NCBI GenBank assembly: GCA_031548515.1
Contig: JAVBRB010000008.1
Span: forward strand, 62,001 to 126,000
DNA: 64,000 bases
DNA from: UBA940 sp031548515
GTDB lineage: Bacteria > Bacteroidota > Bacteroidia > Bacteroidales > Rikenellaceae
Reading direction: 5' to 3'
Part shown: positions 43,541 through 50,970 of the stretch, piece by piece
How the letters are laid out: each line of letters begins with the position of its first letter
Numbering within the stretch: position 1 is the first letter of the stretch
Translations under genes and position numbers: made by a program
The notes under the pieces: generated by a model
Database searches by the model: none
Told to the model about the DNA's origin: nothing
The model's input: the letters and a program-made list of their open reading frames with translations, nothing else

Positions 43541-44408
43541 CTCTCCTCTTTTTCTCCTTTTTCACTTCCTCATTCCGTTTGACATTCTCTTTCCCTGTCA
43601 GTTTATTGGCCCAATGTTGTGGCGATACCATCATGGGAAAAGGGAAATCGACGTCGAACCACACCTCCGAACCGGTAAAATAATCGTTGTCAACCGGTTC
43701 TATCTCCATGCGGTCGCACGTAATACCATCGTCGGTGTTGATCAAAGTTTGTCCCTTGACTTGCTGGACACCGAGATAATTATACATTAATGTATATTCG
43801 TCACTGACGTTAATTATCGGCCACGGATGTTCCCTGGTGCCGTCGCCCAATGCATATATACAATCCAGCAATACATACATACGCCATTCGAGATTGTGAA
43901 TTTCTTCAGCAGGCCGTTCCAGTTGATATGCAAGATTGAGTGCATCGGCCAGATAATAAGGCGTGGCAGGAGCGTTTTTCAGCGACGAGGTAACCGCATC
44001 GTAAGCGTCGGCATGTCGTTTCTCCTTGATCAGCGCATTCCAAACGGAACGGGTACCTCCGTAGCCTCCGGTGTATTCATCTCGGTAGGCGTAGCCGTAG
44101 TAGAGAATAAGAAAATCTGACCATATAAGCGTCGTGTCGGCACGTTCGAAACGCTCAGCCAGGTCACGGTAATGTTCGTTGTCGCGGGCGTAGCGTCCGA
44201 AGACCTTGAAACTAATACCTCCGTCCGCAATAGCTTCATCCCAGACAGGATCGTTAAATACAGACTCATCATCCTCTTCGTCGGAAAGGGCGGCTGTTGC
44301 AAGACTGTCTGCCATGGGGTTTGGCTGTATCTCTGGCATGTCAGGTTGCTGAGCCTGTGCCTGCAAACAAAATAACAGCAGAAAAAGGCTGAAGAACAGA
44401 TGTTTCAT
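43527..44408 (-). CDS. DUF4919 family secreted protein 1
   Basis: 293 aa. Signal peptide to about residue 19 (CLQAQAQ). An acidic segment (about 40-50) precedes the core, which includes SDFLILYYGYAYRDEYTG and a repeat-like ADAYDAVTSSLKNAPATPYYLADALNLAY. The C-terminus is a basic Lys/Glu/Arg tail overlapping the rimO start. It is similar to the next upstream gene: both have a Y-Y-G-Y motif, a GDG-T/S segment and a terminal FDVDFPF/FFYSYLPL strand. The function of the family is not known to me. Confidence 0.7.
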   Translation of the reverse strand: MKHLFFSLFLLLFCLQAQAQQPDMPEIQPNPMADSLATAALSDEEDDESVFNDPVWDEAIADGGISFKVFGRYARDNEHYRDLAERFERADTTLIWSDFLILYYGYAYRDEYTGGYGGTRSVWNALIKEKRHADAYDAVTSSLKNAPATPYYLADALNLAYQLERPAEEIHNLEWRMYVLLDCIYALGDGTREHPWPIINVSDEYTLMYNYLGVQQVKGQTLINTDDGITCDRMEIEPVDNDYFTGSEVWFDVDFPFPMMVSPQHWANKLTGKENVKRNEEVKKEKKRRGEEN

Positions 44409-44420
44409 GAGGTCGTTGTT

Positions 44421-45083
44421 TTAGTTGTCGGAATTAAGGGGCAAATAGCTGTAAAAAAAGACGGTGTCGCATGGAAATGCCGCCGAAGGCTTGACTTTCA
44501 GCATGTCGTACCGGCCGTCGACCAGGAATCTCTCCTCTATTTCCACTTCGAGTTCCACCATGCAGTATGTGTACATATCTCCGTCCTGCACTATCTTGAA
44601 TGCGGTCTCGGGCGACAAGCCGTCTCCGCTTCCGGCTATGGCGACCGTGACATTATTATATCTGGTTTTGAGCGAATTCCGCGCCTCCCATGATTTTTTG
44701 GTTTCGGTGGCGGCAGCCAGGGTCCAGTACAAGGCGGTCAGATTTACAGGATTGCGGCTAAGCACCATATTCCCGAAATCATACGCCCTTTCGAGATCGC
44801 CTTTGAGGATATATTCCTGCATTTTCAACTCATGGTCCGTCGGTTGGGTAGAGTAGTAAACCTGAAATGGATATCCGTAATACGCGATGACGCATTCGCG
44901 GCGGGTAAGCCGCTCCTGTCCCAGGGCGAATTTGTCGATTATTTTGCGGTACTCCGCCGGATCACTGACAACCGTGCCGAATCCCGGCACGCCGAAATCA
45001 TCTCCCGCCGTGGCCGTTGCCACCTGCGCAAACGCCGGAACGCACAGCAGCAGGGCTAAAACGGATATGAGAATATTTTTCAC
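44421..45083 (-). CDS. DUF4919 family secreted protein 2
   Basis: 220 aa. Signal peptide to about residue 19 (LCVPAFAQ). The core RECVIAYYGYPFQVYYSTQP, a helical region (GDLERAYDFGNMVLSRNPVNL) and GSGDGLSPETAFKIVQDGDMYTY parallel the neighbouring 293-aa protein, which has GDGTREHPWPIINVSDEYTL. The two are tandem paralogues 12 nt apart. There are no catalytic motifs; likely a periplasmic or surface role, unknown. Confidence 0.7.
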   Translation of the reverse strand: MKNILISVLALLLCVPAFAQVATATAGDDFGVPGFGTVVSDPAEYRKIIDKFALGQERLTRRECVIAYYGYPFQVYYSTQPTDHELKMQEYILKGDLERAYDFGNMVLSRNPVNLTALYWTLAAATETKKSWEARNSLKTRYNNVTVAIAGSGDGLSPETAFKIVQDGDMYTYCMVELEVEIEERFLVDGRYDMLKVKPSAAFPCDTVFFYSYLPLNSDN

Positions 45084-45086
45084 AGG

Positions 45087-46223
45087 TTATTCGTCATCGT
45101 CATCCGAATTAAGGCACTTTTTCACCTCTTTCAAAGGTTCACGCACTGCTTTCTCCAGATTGATTATATTCGTTTTGATAAAATTCAACGCTTTGTCCCA
45201 ATCTTTGTAGTTATAAATGCTTACACCATCGAGTTTGTAATAAACTTTGCTGCTGATCTTGTCATTCATTCTGTCCCATTCCAGCGGATGTCCGAACTCG
45301 CTTTCTATCGGCCCTTTATACTTAATAAGTTCATCGAACATTTTTTTATTCTCATCTTGATTTCCCCTGCCGAATTCAAGTTGAACGCCAGCATAATCTT
45401 TTGTCATAATCAGGCTATATCTTGCTCCTCCAATACCCGTTTTGCCTGAGTTGAGCCAATGGTCTTTTGTGGGGCTGATGTTCTGGAAAATGGGAGTTGT
45501 GCCTTTAAGCATCGGGAGCATCCGATTCCAAAATTCAAGTCTTAGTTTGTGCCTGTCTTTTAGTCCCTCTTGAGTGGAGATTTCCTCGTGCAGTTTGTCA
45601 GCCATGCTAATGACATAATCTTCGGTATCTTTTGTTGGAATTATCTGTTCCATTGTCAGGAACAACTGATCGCCCAATGCAAACGGAGTGGCTTTGAAAC
45701 ACTGTATCCGTAATTTATAATCCAGCAACCAGAGGACATTCGAGGTTATCTCTTTCCTGAAATTTGCAGCTACTATTATTATACGCTGCGACTGGCGTTT
45801 GTTCAGAGAAATATCGTCGTATTCTTTCTGGAAAAATTCTGACAGATTATCCTCTGCTTTCTCGCCTGGACTGAATTTATCAAGATATTCCTGATAAATA
45901 TTGCGTATTTGCTCCTTGTTCAGCGTTGAGCAGTAAGAGGCATATTTAAGTACCTGCCATGTTACATCCTTGCCGGTATCGTCGAGTTTATTTTCTATTA
46001 CGACGATATTGCCTCCTTCGTCCAAAGCCAGAAGATCGAGGCGCTCATTCGTGTCGCTGAATCCGCTGAACTCTTTCTGAATTATCAATAGTTCCTCACC
46101 TAAGGCATTGGGTTGGTGCGCCAGCCATTCCTGCAAATGGCTTCTCTCTTTAAATCCCAGTCCTCCGAATGTCTTTTTCTCAAGTTTTTGTATTCGGTTC
46201 TGATGCTTGTCTATCAAGTACAT
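45087..46223 (-). CDS. DUF4268/PDDEXK nuclease-like protein
   Basis: 378 aa from the ATG at 46223 (MYLIDKHQNRIQKLE, the usual family start); a TTG at 46256 would overlap ftsY. The first 160 residues match a restriction-nuclease-like core: LDLLALDEGGNIVVIENKLD has the spaced Asp and Glu-x-Lys of a PDDEXK site, preceded by HLQEWLAHQPNALGEELLII. The C-terminal part reads as DUF4268. Base composition is AT-richer than its neighbours and codon use differs (more AAA/TTT), so lateral transfer into the ftsY operon is plausible. Substrate and function are unknown; a defence or DNA-repair role is speculation. Confidence 0.75.
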   Translation of the reverse strand: MYLIDKHQNRIQKLEKKTFGGLGFKERSHLQEWLAHQPNALGEELLIIQKEFSGFSDTNERLDLLALDEGGNIVVIENKLDDTGKDVTWQVLKYASYCSTLNKEQIRNIYQEYLDKFSPGEKAEDNLSEFFQKEYDDISLNKRQSQRIIIVAANFRKEITSNVLWLLDYKLRIQCFKATPFALGDQLFLTMEQIIPTKDTEDYVISMADKLHEEISTQEGLKDRHKLRLEFWNRMLPMLKGTTPIFQNISPTKDHWLNSGKTGIGGARYSLIMTKDYAGVQLEFGRGNQDENKKMFDELIKYKGPIESEFGHPLEWDRMNDKISSKVYYKLDGVSIYNYKDWDKALNFIKTNIINLEKAVREPLKEVKKCLNSDDDDE

Positions 46224-46245
46224 AACTTGCTGTTTTCTGATTGTC

Positions 46246-47250
46246 TTATTCTCCAAATAGTGCGTCGACGAATTGCCGGCGGTCGAAGATTTGCAGGTGG
46301 TCGATCCCCTCGCCGATACCGATATAACGCACCGGGACTTTGAAACGGTCGCTGATGCCGATCACCACGCCCCCTTTCGCCGTGCCGTCGAGCTTGGTGA
46401 TGGCCAGTGAATTGACTTTGGTTGCGGCTGTGAACTGGGCAGCCTGCTCGAAGGCATTCTGGCCCGTGCTGCCGTCCAACACCAGCATCACTTCATGCGG
46501 TGCTGCGGGGATCACCTTAGCCATCACGCTGCGTATCTTGCCGAGTTCGTTCATCAGCCCCACTTTGTTGTGAAGGCGTCCGGCAGTGTCGATAATCACA
46601 ACGTCGGCATTGTTCGCGACGGCCGATTTCAGAGTGTCGAAAGCTACTGAAGCGGGATCGGAACCCATCTGCTGCTTTATCATCGTCGCTCCTGCGCGGT
46701 CGGCCCACACCTGAAGCTGGTCGATGGCTGCAGCACGGAAAGTGTCGGCGGCGCCGATGTAGACTTTCTTTCCGGCACGCACGAGCTGTGCGGCAAGCTT
46801 GCCGATAGTAGTCGTTTTGCCGACGCCGTTCACCCCAACGACCATCAGTACATATGGTTCGCCTTCGCGCAGCGTGATGCCGAAATTATCCTTATCGCCC
46901 TCGCCCTCTTCGAGCAGTGCGGCGATCTCGTCGCGCAGGATACCCTGCAGTTCCGAAGAGTTCATGTATTTGTCGCGGGCGACGCGCTCCTCGATGCGGC
47001 GGATGATCCTGACAGTGGTTTCCACGCCGACATCCGATGTGATGAGGATTTCCTCGAGTTCGTCGAGCATATCCTCGTCGACGGTCGAACGTCCGGCCAC
47101 GGTGCGCGCCAATTTAGAGAAAAGTCCCTGCTTGGTCTTTTCAAGTCCCGCATTCAGATCTTCTTTTTCTTTCCGGATCTCGTCCTGCTGTATTTCAGCC
47201 TCGGCGGGTGAAACGGCAGGTTTCTTTTTGAATATATCGAACAGTGCCAT
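46246..47250 (-). CDS. ftsY: Signal recognition particle receptor
   Basis: 334 aa. A short acidic/basic A-domain (1-45), the N domain, then the NG GTPase: GVNGVGKTTTIGKLA (G1) at about 137-151, DTFRAAAIDQL (G2), IIDTAGRLHN (G3) and TKLDGTAKGG (G4). It pairs with Ffh to dock translating ribosomes at the membrane. It has a short A-domain as in many Bacteroidota. The promoter lies in a perfect palindrome directly upstream. Confidence 0.96.
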   Translation of the reverse strand: MALFDIFKKKPAVSPAEAEIQQDEIRKEKEDLNAGLEKTKQGLFSKLARTVAGRSTVDEDMLDELEEILITSDVGVETTVRIIRRIEERVARDKYMNSSELQGILRDEIAALLEEGEGDKDNFGITLREGEPYVLMVVGVNGVGKTTTIGKLAAQLVRAGKKVYIGAADTFRAAAIDQLQVWADRAGATMIKQQMGSDPASVAFDTLKSAVANNADVVIIDTAGRLHNKVGLMNELGKIRSVMAKVIPAAPHEVMLVLDGSTGQNAFEQAAQFTAATKVNSLAITKLDGTAKGGVVIGISDRFKVPVRYIGIGEGIDHLQIFDRRQFVDALFGE

Positions 47251-47254
47251 GGAT

Positions 47255-47291
47255 GCTATCGGTATCTTTGAAATACAAAGATACCGATAGC
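47255..47291 (-). promoter_or_regulatory. Palindromic ftsY promoter/operator
   Basis: A perfect 16-bp inverted repeat (GCTATCGGTATCTTTG / CAAAGATACCGATAGC) has a 5-nt loop AAATA. Each arm contains a -7 element TATCTTTG, one per strand; the minus-strand one (47283-47276) faces ftsY and would start transcription near 47270, about 20 nt ahead of the ATG. The short GACAATTGAAAATCGGCAAT string follows upstream. Confidence 0.6.
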
Positions 47292-47334
47292 AATCGACAA
47301 TTGAAAATCGGCAATCGAAAATGAAAAGTGTTTT

Positions 47335-48630
47335 TTATTCGGCGTAGGTGAAACCCAACTTTGCCAGTCCGGACCGTATATCCTGACGATTCATGAACAA
47401 ATCCCAGATGAGACCTGTCCGGTGGTTCTCCAGCATTACGATTATCGGCCCCTGGTCTATGGCCAGATAAGACGGTGCAAACCAATCCTGCCCGGGACAG
47501 AAAGAGTCCCTGAAGCCATATTCGCCGAGCAGACGCCCCCCTAGCCCATAGTAAAAATATCTTAATGCCGCCATAGATTCTAACGGAGTGTAAGGCATCG
47601 AAGATATTGCGGCGGTGGGAGCGATCACCCCGCGGTCGTTAGTTGGCGACGATGCCGTATATCCGTTCGGTATATCGCTTGCGGTCAATCCCCAGCACTG
47701 CGGGCCGTAACCCGTCTGATTTTTAGGGTTGGCGATGCAGTAACGGTAGTTTATCGCGGCATGGGCCGTGTTCTGCTGCCAGTAATCGGCATACCGGTCG
47801 GACAGGTTACGCGGGTCGAGTCCCAGGAATGAATAATGGGAGAAGAACAGCGGGCCTCCATAGTCCCCGCCCAGCGGCAGGGTTATGCCGTAGAACTCTT
47901 TGCCATTCTTCATCTTTCCGCCACGTGCCCAACCTTCGTCGTAGACTTCGGCCGGGATGGAATGGGATGGGGAAGATGCGGCCAGCACATATGCTATAAG
48001 GCATTCGTTCCAGCCTTCGATTTTCATGTTCATATCCCAACCGTACCGTGGAGACCAGTGCCAGTAAAGCACGTTTTGGCCGCCGCTCCTGAACCAGTCC
48101 CATTCGACGCCGTCCCATATCTCCTGTATCGCGCCGCGCAGTGTCCGTTCGCGTTCGTTGCCGCCGTCAAAGTAGGTTTGCAACACAAGAAGCCCCTGGA
48201 TCAGGAATGCCGTCTCGACAAGGTCGGCGCCGTCGTCCTTATGGCTGAAAGCTATTGCCTTACCCGTTTCTCCATCCAGCCAGTGGGAATAGGCCCCGTG
48301 GAAGCGTTCGGCTTTTTCCGTCAGGAATACGACTGCCTTTTCAGCCCGGGCAAGAGCTTCGTCGCGTGTGACAAAACCACGCTCGACCGCTATTGGAAAA
48401 GCCATAAGCCCGAATCCGGAACCACCCGACGTGATGACGTTTCCCGATCCAGACCTTTCGCGGGCAAGTCCGGAAACCGGATGCGCGTAATCCCAGAAAT
48501 ACCTGAAAGTACGCTCCTGGACGAGTGTCATAAGCTCTTCGTCGGTCATTACGGTCGACCGGGATTCATGAGGTGCAACGGTGATTGCGGCCAGCAATAA
48601 AGATACGGATAGTAAAAAGATCGTTCTCAA
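47335..48630 (-). CDS. GH144-type glucanase (probable endo-beta-1,2-glucanase)
   Basis: 431 aa. Signal peptide to about residue 20. The TFRYFWDYAHPVSGLARERS and TSGGSGFGLMAFPIAVERGF block, with AYSHWLDGETG and WNECLIAYVLAASSPSHSIP, then LFFSHYSFLGLDPR and QGPIIVMLENHRTG, is that of the glucoamylase-like GH144 family. Characterised members cut beta-1,2-glucans. Full length. It follows the exonuclease gene by about 20 nt on the same strand, without partners of a glycan locus. Confidence 0.85.
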   Translation of the reverse strand: MRTIFLLSVSLLLAAITVAPHESRSTVMTDEELMTLVQERTFRYFWDYAHPVSGLARERSGSGNVITSGGSGFGLMAFPIAVERGFVTRDEALARAEKAVVFLTEKAERFHGAYSHWLDGETGKAIAFSHKDDGADLVETAFLIQGLLVLQTYFDGGNERERTLRGAIQEIWDGVEWDWFRSGGQNVLYWHWSPRYGWDMNMKIEGWNECLIAYVLAASSPSHSIPAEVYDEGWARGGKMKNGKEFYGITLPLGGDYGGPLFFSHYSFLGLDPRNLSDRYADYWQQNTAHAAINYRYCIANPKNQTGYGPQCWGLTASDIPNGYTASSPTNDRGVIAPTAAISSMPYTPLESMAALRYFYYGLGGRLLGEYGFRDSFCPGQDWFAPSYLAIDQGPIIVMLENHRTGLIWDLFMNRQDIRSGLAKLGFTYAE

Positions 48631-48649
48631 CGGGTCTGTGGTTTCATGG

Positions 48650-49159
48650 TTATCCGGCGTTTCCGGAAAAAAGTTTCAGTGCGATATGGGCGCAGGCTTC
48701 GGCATCGGCAAGGGCGTTGTGGTGGTTGGTGAGGTCGAAACCCACGTGTGCGGCCACTGTTCCGAGCTTATGGTTCGGGAGCGACTTCCCGAAAGCACGG
48801 CGCGAGGCCCGGCATGTGCAGTAAAATTCATAATCCGGATACTGCATCCCGTAGATGCGGTGTGCGGCCCGCAGGCATCCTTCGTCGAACGGGCTGTTGT
48901 GGGCTATGAACGGCAGTCCCTCGATGAGCGGTTCGATGCGGTCCCACACGAGCGGAAAATCGGACTCTTCGTCGGTATCGTAACACGACAAGCCGTGTAT
49001 GGCGGTGTTGAAGCGGCTGTAGAAATTGGGCCGCGGGCGTATCAGGCGGTACATGGTGTCGGCAACCAGCCCGTCGCGCACCACCACTATCCCGACACTG
49101 CACACGCTGGACATCTGTCCGTTGGCCGTTTCGAAATCTATCGCCGCAAAATTTTTCAT
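48650..49159 (-). CDS. DEDDh 3'-5' exonuclease (DnaQ-like)
   Basis: 169 aa from the ATG at 49159; a GTG at 49165 would add two residues. ExoI AAIDFETAN at residues 4-12 holds Asp and Glu, ExoII HNSPFDEGCL is at about 93-102, and ExoIII HHNALADAEACA is at about 148-159, giving the full DEDDh set. There is no accessory domain, so this is a stand-alone exonuclease rather than polymerase epsilon. The minus-strand -7 TATATTTG (49172-49165) starts transcription almost at the ATG, so the mRNA may be leaderless. Confidence 0.88.
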   Translation of the reverse strand: MKNFAAIDFETANGQMSSVCSVGIVVVRDGLVADTMYRLIRPRPNFYSRFNTAIHGLSCYDTDEESDFPLVWDRIEPLIEGLPFIAHNSPFDEGCLRAAHRIYGMQYPDYEFYCTCRASRRAFGKSLPNHKLGTVAAHVGFDLTNHHNALADAEACAHIALKLFSGNAG

Positions 49160-49215
49160 AACCACAAATATAATTATTCCCCGTAATTTTTAATTCGTAA
49201 TTAGTAATTGAATGG

Positions 49216-49223
49216 TATCTTTG
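49216..49223 (+). promoter_or_regulatory. -7 element of the CDF transporter promoter
   Basis: TATCTTTG lies 8-15 nt before the ATG at 49231. The predicted start would be at or just before the ATG, giving a leaderless or near-leaderless mRNA. No clear TTTG is at the -33 position. Confidence 0.45.
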
Positions 49224-49230
49224 TGCGGTC

Positions 49231-50175
49231 ATGACAGAACAGAAGGTACAAAAAGCACAGAAAGACCGCACGCTTATATGCACCTCGTGGGTAAGTACAG
49301 TGGGCAACGCCGTCCTTTCGGCGGCAAAAATAACGGTGGGTCTCGTTGCGGGGAGTATGGCGGTACTGGGCGACGGCATCGACTCGGCGACCGACGTGGT
49401 TATTTCGATAGTGATGCTCTTCACGGCGCGCATAGTGTGCCGCCCCCCCAGCCGCAAATACCCGTTCGGTTTTGAAAAAGCCGAGGGCATAGCCACAAAA
49501 GTGCTTTCGCTGGTCGTATTTTATGCCGGGGTGCAGATGCTCATGACTTCGGTGACGGCCATTTTCTCGGGAGAGGAAAGGGCGCTTCCCGGAACCCTTG
49601 CCCTGTGGGTGACCGGGTTTTCCATCGCCGGCAAACTTGCCCTCGCGTGGTATCAGTTCCGCGTGGGCAAACGTACCGGAAGCCAGCTTATCGTGGCCAA
49701 TGCCAAGAACATGCGCAACGATGTGCTGATCTCGGTGGGCGTATTGGCGGGATTGTTTTTCACCTACGTCCTGGAACTTCCGGTGCTGGACCTCGTCACC
49801 AGTCTTATAATCAGCGGATTCATCATAAAAACCTCGATCGAGATATTCATTGACTCAAACGTAGAGCTGATGGATGGCGTGAAGGACGAAACGGTGTACC
49901 AGAAGATATTCGACGCCGTGGGGCGGGTTGAGGGGGCAAGCAATCCCCACCGGGTTCGTTCCCGCCTGATAGGGGGGATGTATATGATCGATCTCGACAT
50001 CGAGGCCGACGGCGGCATCACGCTGGCCGAAGCTCACGACATCGCAGAACGTGTAGAGGACGGCATCCGCGAGTCGCTCGGCAACGTCTACGACATAATG
50101 GTCCACGTCGAGCCTCATGGCAAGCACCACGACGCCGAGCAGTTCGGAGTCGACCCCGGCATGATGAAGAAATAG
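49231..50175 (+). CDS. Cation diffusion facilitator family transporter
   Basis: 314 aa, six predicted TM segments between about 15 and 205. The metal site HD/DxxxD-type residues are visible as VLGDGIDSATDVV in TM2 and NDVLISVGVLAG in TM5; in this protein the first His is replaced (GDGIDSATD), so ion specificity is uncertain. The cytoplasmic CTD (about 215-300) has HRVRSRLIGGMYMIDLDIE. It exports divalent metals such as Zn, Fe or Mn. It diverges from the exonuclease gene. Confidence 0.9.
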   Translation: MTEQKVQKAQKDRTLICTSWVSTVGNAVLSAAKITVGLVAGSMAVLGDGIDSATDVVISIVMLFTARIVCRPPSRKYPFGFEKAEGIATKVLSLVVFYAGVQMLMTSVTAIFSGEERALPGTLALWVTGFSIAGKLALAWYQFRVGKRTGSQLIVANAKNMRNDVLISVGVLAGLFFTYVLELPVLDLVTSLIISGFIIKTSIEIFIDSNVELMDGVKDETVYQKIFDAVGRVEGASNPHRVRSRLIGGMYMIDLDIEADGGITLAEAHDIAERVEDGIRESLGNVYDIMVHVEPHGKHHDAEQFGVDPGMMKK

Positions 50176-50229
50176 ACGGCAACGGCCGCGGCGGATTTTG
50201 GTTTGTTGCAAAAATAGTCCGCTCCGGTT

Positions 50230-50676
50230 TTACGAGCGAACGAGTTCATAGCGCATATGTGCGTGGTATCCGATGATTTCGCGCATGTCTGGCGGGATAT
50301 GCTGCATGTCGTCGTAGAAAAAGAGGCAGGTCCCCTTGCCGGTTTCGCGGAACACGCATTTGCCGACAGCGCCGGACTTATCGTAGAGTATCGAGATTAT
50401 CCCGGTCATGGCATCGAAAGTCCAATCTCCGGCCGTTCGTCCGTCCATCGGTCGGAAAATCTCGCCGTATCTGCCGTTGGGTACCTGTCCCGGTTCGGGC
50501 AATCGTACGGCCCGGTCGTCCTCCATTAAAGCGGCGAAAGTCTCGCGCGATGGCCGGAATGCGATCACCCACCCGTCGGGTTCGAAGCCGCACTCCCGCC
50601 GCCACTCACCGGCAACGCGAAATTCCTGCGCCGTGACATACCAGAATCCTTCGAAACGGGGTCTTTTTGTTTTCAT
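50230..50676 (-). CDS. Conserved small protein, unknown function
   Basis: 148 aa, no signal peptide and no membrane segment. I do not recognise a family. The N-terminus MKTKRPRFEGFWYVTAQEF and the C-terminus FFYDDMQHIPPDM...HAHMRYELV are the notable blocks; it is Trp/Phe-rich, with acidic pairs. A decayed paralogous C-terminus is at 2440-2599. It is probably cytoplasmic. Confidence 0.6.
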   Translation of the reverse strand: MKTKRPRFEGFWYVTAQEFRVAGEWRRECGFEPDGWVIAFRPSRETFAALMEDDRAVRLPEPGQVPNGRYGEIFRPMDGRTAGDWTFDAMTGIISILYDKSGAVGKCVFRETGKGTCLFFYDDMQHIPPDMREIIGYHAHMRYELVRS

Positions 50677-50831
50677 TTTGCAAGGCGTTTGGGGGTTGAA
50701 ATGTTTTTTCTGCGCCCCACAAAAAAGGACGCGGTAACAATCCCCTTTCGGTCGGCCTCGCGAGCCTTAGAACTGGAAAATTGCCCCGCGCCCGAAGTTG
50801 CCATGGCACATACAATGTCATAGCATACTCC

Positions 50832-50890
50832 GAGTTGGCAATTTTTCATACGTCGGCGGATAACCGTCGCGGCTCCGCATTATTTACCGC
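50832..50890. repeat. Dispersed repeat C, copy 2
   Basis: GAGTTGGCA and GCGGATAACCGTCGCGGCTC correspond to 2614-2683. It lies about 155 bp upstream of the intact 148-aa gene, whereas copy 1 lies 15 bp upstream of the decayed fragment. Confidence 0.6.
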
Positions 50891-50970
50891 AAATACAATT
50901 CTTTTATTTTCTTTTTATCCATCAAAAAGTAACGTAACAGACCGGCAATACCTCTATCGCGGTATTAATT

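Noticed and set aside
42410..43582. 390-codon plus-strand frame opposite rimO
   Set aside because: Shadow of the high-GC third-position pattern of rimO; no family motifs or start context.
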